DNA of 64,000 bases from NCBI GenBank assembly GCA_035438985.1, contig DAORJK010000002.1, forward strand, positions 408,364 through 472,363, given 5' to 3'. Of this stretch, positions 1 to 8,005 are shown piece by piece. This DNA is from UBA4408 sp002389785 (GTDB lineage: Bacteria > Bacteroidota > Bacteroidia > UBA4408). Both the position numbers and the translations under genes were made by a program. Position 1 is the first letter of the stretch, and every line of letters starts with the position of its first letter. Below the pieces are notes generated by a model, which saw nothing but the letters and a program-made list of their open reading frames with translations, was not told the DNA's origin and did no database searches.

Positions 1-437
1 TTTCATCGGCTGCTGAAGCAAAAAATGTGTTGTATCAGGTAGTTGAAAAATATGGACTTTGTCAAAAATTATGTGGTTTGTACGATACTGCTGAAGCCTG
101 TTTTCACTATGGTATTAAAAAATGCAATGGAGCCTGTATAGCTGTTGAAGATGTTGGTGAATACAACAAACGAGTAAAAGAAGCATTAAAAGTTTTTGAA
201 CAGGATTTTAAAAATGTGCTCATCATTGATCGTGGTATTTCTACCGAGGATAAAGCACTGATTTTGGTTGAAAATGGCAAATACAAAGGCTATGGTTATG
301 CAAGTGTTGAATTTGCTGCAAACAATCCTCAGCAATTAAAGGAGAATATTAAGACTTATCCCGATAACAAAGACATTCAGCAAATTTTAAAAAGCTACCT
401 CAAAAATAATAGGGTTGAAAAACTGATTCGCTTTTAA
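1..437 (+). CDS. C-terminal part of a UvrC/Cho-like (exonuclease + GIY-YIG) nuclease, 5' end outside window
   Basis: The frame is open from the left edge (first full codon at base 3), so only the last ~145 residues are visible. The stretch LCQKLCGL...ACFHYGIKKCNGACI is the Cys-containing segment that follows the GIY-YIG nuclease domain in UvrC and Cho. Bacteroidota commonly encode a protein of roughly 450-480 residues joining a DnaQ-type 3'-5' exonuclease domain to GIY-YIG plus this tail, and that is the best fit. A complete UvrC is less likely because the protein ends about 110 residues after the Cys segment, without a UvrBC-binding or RNase H-like region. A role in DNA repair or processing is inferred; the catalytic domains lie outside the window. 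The gene ends 78 bp before the epimerase gene on the same strand. Confidence 0.7.
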   Translation, partial: SSAAEAKNVLYQVVEKYGLCQKLCGLYDTAEACFHYGIKKCNGACIAVEDVGEYNKRVKEALKVFEQDFKNVLIIDRGISTEDKALILVENGKYKGYGYASVEFAANNPQQLKENIKTYPDNKDIQQILKSYLKNNRVEKLIRF

Positions 438-515
438 GGATAAACGAGGGATAAAGTCATCAAATGCAAAATCATTTTCTACATTTGATATATAACCAAT
501 TGTATCTTAAGACCT

Positions 516-1376
516 ATGCAAACAACCATCCGCAATCATCAACTCGAAATTTCTATCCAACACAAGGGGGCCGAGTTAAGCAGTATTAAAAACAGCGCAG
601 GCAGGGAGTTCTTGTGGCAGGCCGATGCTAATTTTTGGCCGCGCCATGCACCGGTTTTATTTCCAATTGTTGGTAAACTAAAAGACAATAAATACATGCA
701 TAATCGATCCACCTACTCATTGCCTCAGCATGGGTTTGCTCGCGATAAAATGTTTTATAAGAAGTCGGTAAGTGATGATTTTGTTGTGTTTTATCTTAAT
801 TCGGATGTTGAAACCCAATTGCATTATCCCTTTGAGTTTGAACTAATGATTAGTTATGCCTTAATTAAAAATAGGCTGATAGTAGAATATAAGGTAACAA
901 ACTTTGGAATGGAGGTGATGCCATTTTCTATTGGTGCCCATCCCGGATTTTGCTGTCCAATTGATGCCGATGAAAAATTTGAAGATTATACTTTGAAGTT
1001 TGAAAAAGCTGAAAATTTAAAGCGAAAATTACTGGTTGATGGCTTGTTTACAGGAGAAGAAATGCCCTTTCTAACAAATGATAGTGAAGTTAAACTTAGC
1101 AAGGCACTTTTTGAAAAGGATGCAATTGTTGTTCAAAATTTTCAATCCAATTTTCTAAGCCTCTCATCCGCCAAGCATACAGTGAAGGTTGGTATTGCAG
1201 GTTTTCCTTACCTTGGAATTTGGACCAAACCGGGAGCGCCTTTTGTCTGCATTGAACCATGGTTTGGATTATCAGATAAGGTAGCTGCATCAGGCAATTT
1301 GAATGAGAAAGAGGGAATTCAAATTCTTGATCCACAAAAGGAATTTTCTTGTTCGTATACGCTTGAGTTTAGCTAA
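516..1376 (+). CDS. Aldose 1-epimerase family protein (LacX-like)
   Basis: 286 residues without a signal peptide, matching the short cytoplasmic mutarotase-like (LacX/YeaD-type) branch of the aldose 1-epimerase family, which interconverts alpha and beta anomers of sugars or hexose phosphates. Expected active-site positions are visible: His72 and Arg76 in QHGFARD, His142 in GAHPGF, and Glu247 in CIEPW near the C-terminus, which would be the catalytic base. The substrate cannot be told from sequence. It is convergent with the RmlD-like gene, with only 3 bp between the stop codons. The start ATG at 516 is the first in frame and gives the usual family N-terminus. Confidence 0.85.
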   Translation: MQTTIRNHQLEISIQHKGAELSSIKNSAGREFLWQADANFWPRHAPVLFPIVGKLKDNKYMHNRSTYSLPQHGFARDKMFYKKSVSDDFVVFYLNSDVETQLHYPFEFELMISYALIKNRLIVEYKVTNFGMEVMPFSIGAHPGFCCPIDADEKFEDYTLKFEKAENLKRKLLVDGLFTGEEMPFLTNDSEVKLSKALFEKDAIVVQNFQSNFLSLSSAKHTVKVGIAGFPYLGIWTKPGAPFVCIEPWFGLSDKVAASGNLNEKEGIQILDPQKEFSCSYTLEFS

Positions 1377-1379
1377 AGC

Positions 1380-2303
1380 TTAGTTTGAATCACTAAGCTG
1401 TTTGTCAAGAATTGCAAGTCCTTCCATAAAACTATGTGGTTCGTATCCTAATTCTTTTCTGGCTTTATCAAGTATAAAACCTGTACGAGGAGGTCGTTTG
1501 GCTGCTTGATTTAAAGTAGCGGATTTTATGGGCGTAACTAGAGTTTTATCTAATTTCCAAAAATCGGCAACTGCATAAACTAATTCAAGCACACTCATGA
1601 TGTTTTTTCCGGAAATATTAAAAATCCCTTCTTTCCCTTGAATAGCTGTAAGTATACAACCTTGCGCTAAATCTTCGGCTAAGGTGGGGGAACGAAACTG
1701 GTCATCTACCACGTTTATTTTGTTGCCTTTGCTCAGCGAATCTTTAGCCCACAATACGATATTCGTTCTACTCATGCGATTTACAATTCCATACACAATT
1801 GCTGTGCGTAGAATGCTCCATTTAATTGAACTGTTTATCAATAATTTTTCCGATTCATTTTTTGAAAGTGCATAGTAGCTTAATGGATTGGGCTTAGCAA
1901 GTTCATCGTAGGGGCCATTTTCACCGTCAAAAATGAAGTCGGTACTAAGGTGAATAAAGTGAATGCGTTTACCTTCCTTGTTCGAAAAATTTTCAATGGA
2001 TTTAATAAAATAGCTAATTGAATCAACATTTTGTGCCCAACAACTCTCTCTTTGTGATTCGCAAGCATCAACATTGGTCATGGCAGCAGTATGAATAATT
2101 GCATCGGGCTGAAATTGATTAATAGCAGCATCTATTTGAGTAGGGTTGGTAATGTCGAGCGACTGGTAGCTATATCCATTCGTATGTGGCATTCGATTTT
2201 CGCCTAACGATGTTGCAATTGTTTCAATGGAAGGCTTAGCAATTAAATCAAGTACAATTTTTTGTCCAAGTAGTCCATTGCTTCCGGTAATTAAAATTTT
2301 CAT
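1380..2303 (-). CDS. RmlD-like sugar-nucleotide reductase (extended SDR, dTDP-4-dehydrorhamnose reductase family)
   Basis: The protein opens with the Rossmann glycine motif TGSNGLLG (residues 6-13) and has the SDR catalytic pair Tyr144-x3-Lys148 in YYALSK, plus LSTDFIFDG typical of RmlD_sub_bind proteins. RmlD reduces dTDP-4-keto-L-rhamnose with NAD(P)H. This gene stands alone without rmlA/B/C, so the exact substrate is uncertain; a solitary homologue could act on another sugar nucleotide. I place the start at the ATG ending at 2303 (MKILITG), because the beta-strand begins immediately there; an in-frame ATG three codons upstream is also possible. Confidence 0.82.
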   Translation of the reverse strand: MKILITGSNGLLGQKIVLDLIAKPSIETIATSLGENRMPHTNGYSYQSLDITNPTQIDAAINQFQPDAIIHTAAMTNVDACESQRESCWAQNVDSISYFIKSIENFSNKEGKRIHFIHLSTDFIFDGENGPYDELAKPNPLSYYALSKNESEKLLINSSIKWSILRTAIVYGIVNRMSRTNIVLWAKDSLSKGNKINVVDDQFRSPTLAEDLAQGCILTAIQGKEGIFNISGKNIMSVLELVYAVADFWKLDKTLVTPIKSATLNQAAKRPPRTGFILDKARKELGYEPHSFMEGLAILDKQLSDSN

Positions 2304-2405
2304 ACTACACAATTCGTTTTGTTGATCAGTTATTTTGATTTATTGATAAAATTAAATGCTAAACTTTGCTCTTCCTCTCATGGGATCATAAAGCACAAAT
2401 TAATT

Positions 2406-3422
2406 TCAGGAAAACAAATCCTTTAGCTTACTAATTTGCTCACTCGTGCCCAGCACAAACAATTTTGCATTAGCAATCATAATCGTATCCGGAGATGGGT
2501 TTACAATGTACTCGCCTGTTTCTGTTCTGAAACCAATAATATTTGCCCCTGATTTATTTCGGATTTCAAGCTCTTTGATGCTCTTATTTTTGAATTGAGC
2601 AGGAAGGCTGTCGAAGGTTATTTCTTCGAGTTTAATATGGTCGCCACCTTGTCCTGTTATAAAATCTACAAACTCAATCACATCGGGTTGCAACACTAAA
2701 GAGGCCATGTGCGCACCACCAATTTTATCGGGCATAATAACATTATCGGCACCAGCAGTTTTTAATTTGCGATCGGAATTATCATCGGAAGCGCGACTAA
2801 TTATGGTTAATTTAGGATTTAGTGCACGTGCTGAAAGCACAATAAAAAGATTATCGGCATCAATCGGAAGGGTAGTAATGAGTGCTCTCGCTTTTTCAAT
2901 TCCAGCTTTTAGCAACACTTCATCTTGTGTTGAATCGCCTTCTACGAATAAATCAATATTTGTTTGGGAAAGTGTAGAAAACAGTTCCTTCGATTTTTCG
3001 ATGACTACAAATTTTTGCTTTTTATTTTTAAGCACCTGTGCAGCTTGTTTTCCATTTCGTCCATAGCCGCATATAATGATGTGATTTTCTAATTTTTGTA
3101 TAACTGTATTCACTCGGTAATTTTTAAAATAAAGTTGAAATTCACCATTTAACACGTACTGCGACAAGGATGTAATGGCGAAAGCAAATGTACCAAAACT
3201 TGTAATGATTAAAAAGGAAGTAAACAATCTACCCCCATCGCTTAGCGGATGTACCTCTTGAAATCCAACCGTAGCAACTGTAATAATGGTCATGTAAAAA
3301 GCTTCGAGCAGGTTAAACTTTTCAATAACCATAAAACCAACAATACCAATAAGTATGATGAGTGAGATCAGAAGAAGCGGAAAAAAAACTCTAGGAAAAC
3401 GAAGGTTGCTGACGAGTGACAA
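2406..3422 (-). CDS. Potassium channel protein with RCK (TrkA-N/TrkA-C) regulatory domain
   Basis: 338 residues in the two-transmembrane K+ channel architecture. Hydrophobic segments lie at about 12-33 and 66-88. Between them is a pore loop with the filter TVGFQE at 51-56, a variant of the classical TVGYGD. The cytoplasmic part starts with a Rossmann motif GYGRNG (119-124) of the RCK/TrkA-N domain, which binds nucleotide or other ligand, and ends with a TrkA-C-like region (about 250-336). Related proteins are MthK and Kch. Inferred role is ligand-gated K+ flux across the inner membrane. The filter Phe and the Gln-Glu in place of Gly-Asp make ion selectivity less certain. Confidence 0.85.
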   Translation of the reverse strand: MSLVSNLRFPRVFFPLLLISLIILIGIVGFMVIEKFNLLEAFYMTIITVATVGFQEVHPLSDGGRLFTSFLIITSFGTFAFAITSLSQYVLNGEFQLYFKNYRVNTVIQKLENHIIICGYGRNGKQAAQVLKNKKQKFVVIEKSKELFSTLSQTNIDLFVEGDSTQDEVLLKAGIEKARALITTLPIDADNLFIVLSARALNPKLTIISRASDDNSDRKLKTAGADNVIMPDKIGGAHMASLVLQPDVIEFVDFITGQGGDHIKLEEITFDSLPAQFKNKSIKELEIRNKSGANIIGFRTETGEYIVNPSPDTIMIANAKLFVLGTSEQISKLKDLFS

Positions 3423-3457
3423 AGTGCTTGGGTTATAGGGCTAACATGGTTCTAAAC

Positions 3458-3688
3458 TTATATTTCCCAAACGCTCGATTTTTTAGAGCGCCAAAATTTG
3501 AAATAGGTTTTGTGTTGTAATACAAAAGCCATAATAAAATAAATAATTACCGGTGAGCCCACAGTAAAAAACGACAAGTAAATGAAGTACATGCGAATAG
3601 CGTTTGATTGTATTCCCAATTTTTCGCCCCACCAGTTGCAAACGCCAAAAGCTTGTTTTTCAAACCAGTTGATAATAGTTTCGAACAT
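3458..3688 (-). CDS. Small PspC-domain membrane protein
   Basis: 76 residues. The order of elements (short amphipathic start, basic/aromatic turn with GVCNWWGEKLGI, a hydrophobic stretch at ~33-58, then a basic tail KFWRSKKSS) matches the short stand-alone PspC-domain proteins of Bacteroidota. PspC in Proteobacteria is a membrane partner in phage-shock signalling; for these short homologues no function is established. It is 27 bp downstream of the DUF2851 gene and 35 bp upstream of the K+ channel gene on the same strand, so it may be co-transcribed with them. Confidence 0.7.
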   Translation of the reverse strand: MFETIINWFEKQAFGVCNWWGEKLGIQSNAIRMYFIYLSFFTVGSPVIIYFIMAFVLQHKTYFKFWRSKKSSVWEI

Positions 3689-3715
3689 TCTAAGCTAATT
3701 GTGGAAGCTAAAATA

Positions 3716-4987
3716 CTAATTTTTAAGTAAATTATTTCCAATTGCACATTGCAAACATCGTTTATGCGTGCAATAGTTGTTTTTTAATTGGAGTAAACCT
3801 TGCGATTCGTAGGCACTGTGTAGTACAAAACCAAGAGATTTAAAAGGAGCAATTTTACTGTTGTTTTCAGGTTTTATCAGCTCTAAAAATTTCAATGCTC
3901 GATCAACGTAAAGTTCTTGCCCCATTTTTTTACCATATACAAAAAGTAGCGGTACTATTGTATTTATAACAATGGATTCAAAGGCGGATTTGCCTAGTTT
4001 TTTTACCGATTTTTTTGAACTTTTATCCGGTACAAAATGATTTTTCCAATAAGTTGAAACTTCCACATTCAAAAGTTTTCGCAGGTATTTTAGATCGTCG
4101 AGGTGAAGTATTTTCGAAAATAAATGTTCGGTTTGGTGCAATATTGCTGCAAATTGTGCCAATCGAATACTTGGAAAATTGGCAGGGCGCAATCGCAAAA
4201 ATTTCCACAAGTGTTTTTCCATCGGTATAAGCTTGTGTTTTTTTTGCAAAAACAGATATTCATTTTGTAAAGCTTGCAGGTAATTGTCGTGAAAGTTTTG
4301 TTGTAGCATTCCGGCAGAACCAAAAACTAATGCTTCTAGCTGGAGGAGTGAATTTTTGTGTCTTTGTAAAACAAAAAATGGCAATGCTTTAGAAAGCATT
4401 TCAAATGGAACTGCATTGACATTAAATCCAAAATTTTTAGCTAACATTTCATACAGGCAGGCTTCCCAGTTCATCGTATTTAACTGAAGTTTTTGCTGTA
4501 TCAAGCTCGCTTTTTCTTCCAGGCGTTCCACCAATAATCGATTTATCCAATTTTGTTTTATCAAGTTGGGAACCCGATGTATGGAACGCTCGCAGGGAAT
4601 CCAATCGTGGCTGTTTTTTATTGAATCGTATTTTTGTAAGAGGGAAGGAGCTAGGATATTTTTTAATTCAAGGGTATGGAAAGAATGAGATTGATAGCCC
4701 GTAAGCGCGATATCATTATTGTAAACTACATGTAAAATAATGTTCGCATAAGCTTTATCTTTGGTGTGATGGTGTTTTAACCAGTCGGAAGCATTGATGT
4801 GTATTTCTACATTTCCTGCCCATTCAGTTGTTCCTATTTTTAATTTAGCGTTAAAAAAATCAGGTCCGGCGTCGCTGTTATATTCACCAGGTTTTACTAT
4901 TTGAAGCGATTCACCTGAAATGGTGGTTAATTGATGTTGTGGAAATAGCCTGAATTTCCAGATATAATGTAAAAACTCTTCATTCAT
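3716..4987 (-). CDS. DUF2851 family protein
   Basis: 423 residues. The N-terminal half contains the family hallmarks: LHYIWKFRLF near the start, then PGEYNSDAGPDFFNAKLKIG and GNVEIHINASDWLKHHH, with many conserved His, Asp and Asn. The C-terminus ends with two Cys pairs (CTHKRCLQC). DUF2851 is widespread in Bacteroidota and has no established function; the density of conserved polar residues suggests an enzyme, which is inference. No signal peptide or membrane segment is seen. The start ATG at 4987 gives the standard family N-terminus (MNEEFLHYIW). Confidence 0.85.
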   Translation of the reverse strand: MNEEFLHYIWKFRLFPQHQLTTISGESLQIVKPGEYNSDAGPDFFNAKLKIGTTEWAGNVEIHINASDWLKHHHTKDKAYANIILHVVYNNDIALTGYQSHSFHTLELKNILAPSLLQKYDSIKNSHDWIPCERSIHRVPNLIKQNWINRLLVERLEEKASLIQQKLQLNTMNWEACLYEMLAKNFGFNVNAVPFEMLSKALPFFVLQRHKNSLLQLEALVFGSAGMLQQNFHDNYLQALQNEYLFLQKKHKLIPMEKHLWKFLRLRPANFPSIRLAQFAAILHQTEHLFSKILHLDDLKYLRKLLNVEVSTYWKNHFVPDKSSKKSVKKLGKSAFESIVINTIVPLLFVYGKKMGQELYVDRALKFLELIKPENNSKIAPFKSLGFVLHSAYESQGLLQLKNNYCTHKRCLQCAIGNNLLKN

Positions 4988-5062
4988 CTTTTTTGAACTT
5001 TAATATCTTCGAAAATAATGCAGGACATTTAATAATAGTTTATATTTGGGAGTGAAAAAGAG

Positions 5063-5491
5063 ATGATATTTATGCGATTTAGTAAACTGTTTTTAGTGAT
5101 TTCGATGTGTCTTTTTGGAAAGCAACTTTATGCACAAAAAGCAAATAAACCGGTGAGTATACAAGATACTGTACCCTTTGTTAAACCTGAGGTTTTACCC
5201 ATGTTTCCTGGAGGCGACAGCAAGCTGATGGAATTTGTTTCGGCCAATATTAAGTATCCTGCAAAGGCCAAGAAAAAGGGAAATGTAGGCACTTCTTATA
5301 TTTCATTTATCATAAAAAAAACGGGAGAAGTAAGCAATATTAAAACTTACAAAGGAATTCCGGGCTGCGCATCCTGTGATGATGAAGCCAAGCGGGTAGT
5401 AGCGCTGATGCCCAAATGGACGCCGGGAAAGCAAGATGGAGAAGCGATTGATGTGCAATATATTTTACCCGTAAAATTCTCGTTGAAATAA
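5063..5491 (+). CDS. Periplasmic TonB C-terminal-domain protein
   Basis: 142 residues. An N-terminal signal peptide (about 1-24, cleavage after LYA) is followed directly by a TonB-type C-terminal domain with the Bacteroidota signature FPGGDSKLMEFV...KYPAKAKKKG and a Cys pair in GCASCDDEA. It lacks the cytoplasmic/transmembrane anchor and Pro-rich linker of a true TonB, so it is probably a free periplasmic binding module rather than an energy transducer. The domain is clearly paralogous to the C-terminus of the TonB protein at 59486-60316 (FPGGEAKLMEF). A start three codons later (5072) is equally possible. It is divergent from the DUF2851 gene. Confidence 0.75.
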   Translation: MIFMRFSKLFLVISMCLFGKQLYAQKANKPVSIQDTVPFVKPEVLPMFPGGDSKLMEFVSANIKYPAKAKKKGNVGTSYISFIIKKTGEVSNIKTYKGIPGCASCDDEAKRVVALMPKWTPGKQDGEAIDVQYILPVKFSLK

Positions 5492-5823
5492 GTCCTACTT
5501 TATTTGATGGTTATCATTCAAATGGAGTATTTGGCTTAAATGCTTTCTTTGGGATGTACTAACATTTTCATAAAAGGTTCTCTTCCTATGTCTTCGCATT
5601 CCTTCGACTTTATTCAGGATGACCTTTTTTTTAAGTTAATAAATTTATTAAGTAATAGATAAAAGCATGGGTCAGGTTGAGTGGAGTCGAAACCCGTGTG
5701 TGTTATCCGTCGCAAATGATGAGCCAGCTCGCTCCTTCAAATTCACTTTGTATGACCTTGCGGAGATTAATTAATAAATAGTTTACATAATGGTGATGCT
5801 GAAAATTAACTGCATTTTATTAA
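5492..5823. other. 332-bp intergenic region with a degenerate inverted repeat
   Basis: No gene is seen here. The only structure is a pair of related ~21-nt segments in opposite orientation at 5604-5624 (TCGACTTTATTCAGGATGACC) and 5670-5690 (GGTCAGGTTGAGTGGAGTCGA), about 15 of 21 positions complementary and 45 nt apart. Both resemble a motif (GTCATCCTGA..nnAGTCGAAGG) that I recall as a recurrent intergenic repeat in Bacteroidota genomes. The rest is AT-rich and unremarkable. The flanking genes are convergent. Confidence 0.4.
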
Positions 5824-6351
5824 TTATTTGGTTCTTCCACCATTAATTTTTACCCCCATTTTGTCGTACTCCTCATCGTTGGGTTCCCAAAGTTCTATCT
5901 TGTTTCCTTCGTTATCCAAAATATGTAAAAATTTACCATACTCATAACTATCAATTGTGTCGCATATAGTGACTCCTTCTTTTTTTAATGCTACATACAA
6001 GCTGCTTATATCGGCAACTCGATAATTAATCATGAACTCACGGGTGGATGGCAAAAAGTACTTGGTTGTTTCTTTAAAAGCACTCCATTGTGTGAACCCT
6101 TTTTTAGTTGAATCACCGGCTTGCCTCCATTCAAAATTGGTTCCATATTGATCGGTATTTAAACCCAGGTGGGTTTTGTACCATTCTTTTAATTTTATTG
6201 GATCCTTGCACTTAAAGAATATTCCACCGATACCGGTTACTCTCTTAAGTGTTGCTGTTTCTGAACTTGCGGGTTGCATTATTTTTGTAACTGCCATTCC
6301 AAGCCCAAAAGAGCAAAATAGCAATAAGCCGATTAGTAGATTTTTTTTCAT
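5824..6351 (-). CDS. Exported VOC-superfamily (glyoxalase/bleomycin-resistance-like) protein
   Basis: 175 residues with an N-terminal hydrophobic segment (about 4-24) that looks like a signal peptide or anchor, then a single vicinal-oxygen-chelate domain: GIGGIFFKCKDPIKLKEWYKTHLGL at the start of module 1 and FLHILDNEGNKIELWEP in the closing beta-strand of module 2. The final Glu of KIELWEP sits where VOC metal ligands occur. VOC proteins include lyases, isomerases and dioxygenases, so the substrate cannot be assigned. An exported version is uncommon, since most VOC proteins of this size are cytoplasmic. Confidence 0.75.
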   Translation of the reverse strand: MKKNLLIGLLLFCSFGLGMAVTKIMQPASSETATLKRVTGIGGIFFKCKDPIKLKEWYKTHLGLNTDQYGTNFEWRQAGDSTKKGFTQWSAFKETTKYFLPSTREFMINYRVADISSLYVALKKEGVTICDTIDSYEYGKFLHILDNEGNKIELWEPNDEEYDKMGVKINGGRTK

Positions 6352-6427
6352 CGTGTTTAGATATTAAATAGGTTAAATTGAAACTGCTTTTATAAGATTT
6401 CTTGTTTTGCGAAAATAAAGGCTTTAG

Positions 6428-7201
6428 TTATTTTATTCTGTGCTTTACTTCTTCATATTGTTCATCATAATCGCTTCGAATAGTACCTAACCAGCGATCC
6501 CACCAAAGAAAATACAAGCCATAGTTTCCATTAAAATAGCGGTGATGTAAGTTATGATTAACAGATGTATTTATCCATTTGCCAATAAAATTTTTGCTAA
6601 ATCCTTTGGGATATAATTCCCAGCCTAAATGTCCATATACATTGTAAATCATCAACACCAAAAAAAATACAAACAAGTGCCATTTACACAAAGGAATTAA
6701 AAACAATAAAACCACTATTATACCTGCTTCAAGAAAGGCTTCGGGTATACTAAAAGCAAAGGCAGCCCAAGGTGATGGATTGGTTGAACGATGGTGTGTT
6801 AAATGAAAAAAATTAAATAATCGTGGATGATGCATCATGCGATGCATGAAGTAAAAATAAGTATCGTGCAAGAGAAAAATAATTGGAAAAATGAGCCAAA
6901 AGTAGAGCTTTCCATGGCTGTATGCACCGGTATAAAACTGCGTATATTGTCGCAATGGGCTTAGCAAAAGGAGGGAAGGTACGAATGCAAAAATAATTAC
7001 GGTAGTAAAGGAATTAACTAGTTCACGACGGTAATCTTCTGCCTTTGGAAATGCAACTTGGATTTTAGCATAGGCAATTTTTTTTCTCAACCATACATAG
7101 CAAATAAAAAATGCGATTCCGGCTAAAATAAAATAGCGCAATGAAATCAAAATCAAAAAATCGCTAAACGATGTTGGATTAATCGTAAAATTACCAAGCA
7201 T
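6428..7201 (-). CDS. Sterol desaturase / fatty acid hydroxylase family membrane protein
   Basis: 257 residues with several hydrophobic segments (about 12-37, 64-82, 98-112, 155-190). The di-iron histidine boxes of the FA_hydroxylase superfamily are all present: HDTYFYFMHRMMHH (112-125), HLTHH (133-137) and NHNLHH (215-220), with an extra His at 191. This is an integral inner-membrane oxygenase acting on lipids or carotenoid-like substrates; which lipid is unknown. It is followed on the same strand, ~70 bp away, by no obvious partner gene. Confidence 0.88.
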   Translation of the reverse strand: MLGNFTINPTSFSDFLILISLRYFILAGIAFFICYVWLRKKIAYAKIQVAFPKAEDYRRELVNSFTTVIIFAFVPSLLLLSPLRQYTQFYTGAYSHGKLYFWLIFPIIFLLHDTYFYFMHRMMHHPRLFNFFHLTHHRSTNPSPWAAFAFSIPEAFLEAGIIVVLLFLIPLCKWHLFVFFLVLMIYNVYGHLGWELYPKGFSKNFIGKWINTSVNHNLHHRYFNGNYGLYFLWWDRWLGTIRSDYDEQYEEVKHRIK

Positions 7202-7268
7202 TAAATTGTATACTGAAATATGCTTAAAATCTGTGTGTGCACAACTCCTCTACGAATATCGAAAAAAA

Positions 7269-7757
7269 TTACGAAAACAGCAGTTCCAATTTAGGAATTA
7301 TTTTAAGTGCAATTTTTGATACAGGTGTATATAAAATTGCTTCTTTACGGAAGTTTTCGGGAACCCATTTTTGCAATAAGTTGTGTTGATTTAAAATGTA
7401 GATGAGTCCACTTAAGATGATTCCCATTTTTAGAATTCCAAAAACTGCTCCGGCTATGCGGTTGGCAATACTTAATCCGGTTATGGCAACAATTCCCTCC
7501 ATCACTTTAGCCATAAAATAAACACCAACCACCAGCCCAATAAAGGTGATTAAAAATGCAATTAAATGTAAATTGGAAGAATGAAAATCGAGCGAATCGC
7601 TTAAATACGCCGCAGTTTTATCGGCAAACAATACTGCCCCGTAAATACCAAGAACCAAGGCTAATACCGATGCTATTTCAATAATTAGCCCTTTTGTAAA
7701 ACCCCACCACGCTGCAAACAAAAGTGGTAGCAATAGAATTACATCCAAAAAATTCAT
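7269..7757 (-). CDS. CvpA family membrane protein
   Basis: 162 residues with four predicted membrane segments (about 4-22, 25-45, 62-82, 100-122). The opening MNFLDVILLLPLLFAAWWGFTKGLI is characteristic of the CvpA (colicin V production) family. In E. coli cvpA is needed for colicin V production, and related proteins are linked to envelope homeostasis; the Bacteroidota function is not known. Its ATG overlaps the stop of the upstream small CxxC protein gene by 4 nt, indicating translational coupling within a DUF420-small protein-CvpA operon. Confidence 0.85.
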   Translation of the reverse strand: MNFLDVILLLPLLFAAWWGFTKGLIIEIASVLALVLGIYGAVLFADKTAAYLSDSLDFHSSNLHLIAFLITFIGLVVGVYFMAKVMEGIVAITGLSIANRIAGAVFGILKMGIILSGLIYILNQHNLLQKWVPENFRKEAILYTPVSKIALKIIPKLELLFS

Positions 7758-8005
7758 GCCGGCAATTTGGGTGATTTGAAACGCTTAATTTTTTCGGCGA
7801 GTTCTTTTCTGTAAACGTATACTACCAATCCACCAATCAACAGATAAGGAATGGCCATTAAATACAAAATACCGGTATTAATTCCTCTTCCGGTATTGCC
7901 GCCTCCTTCTAAATTTGAGGCAACACCTGATTTACACATGGCACATTGCGCATACAATGCAACATCCACACAGATAAATAAAATAAGTAAAGCAAGCTTT
8001 TTCAT
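7754..8005 (-). CDS. Small exported membrane protein with CxxC motif
   Basis: 83 residues. A signal peptide (about 1-18, ending ALYA) is followed immediately by QCAMCKSG, a CxxC pair, then a Gly/Asn-rich linker and one membrane segment (about 47-68) with a basic tail. I chose the ATG at 8005 because it gives a clean signal peptide and overlaps the upstream DUF420 stop codon by one base (TAATG). I do not recognise a named family. Similar small proteins accompany DUF420 and heme-copper oxidase assembly genes in Bacteroidota, so a role in handling copper or heme outside the inner membrane is plausible but unproven. Confidence 0.65.
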   Translation of the reverse strand: MKKLALLILFICVDVALYAQCAMCKSGVASNLEGGGNTGRGINTGILYLMAIPYLLIGGLVVYVYRKELAEKIKRFKSPKLPA

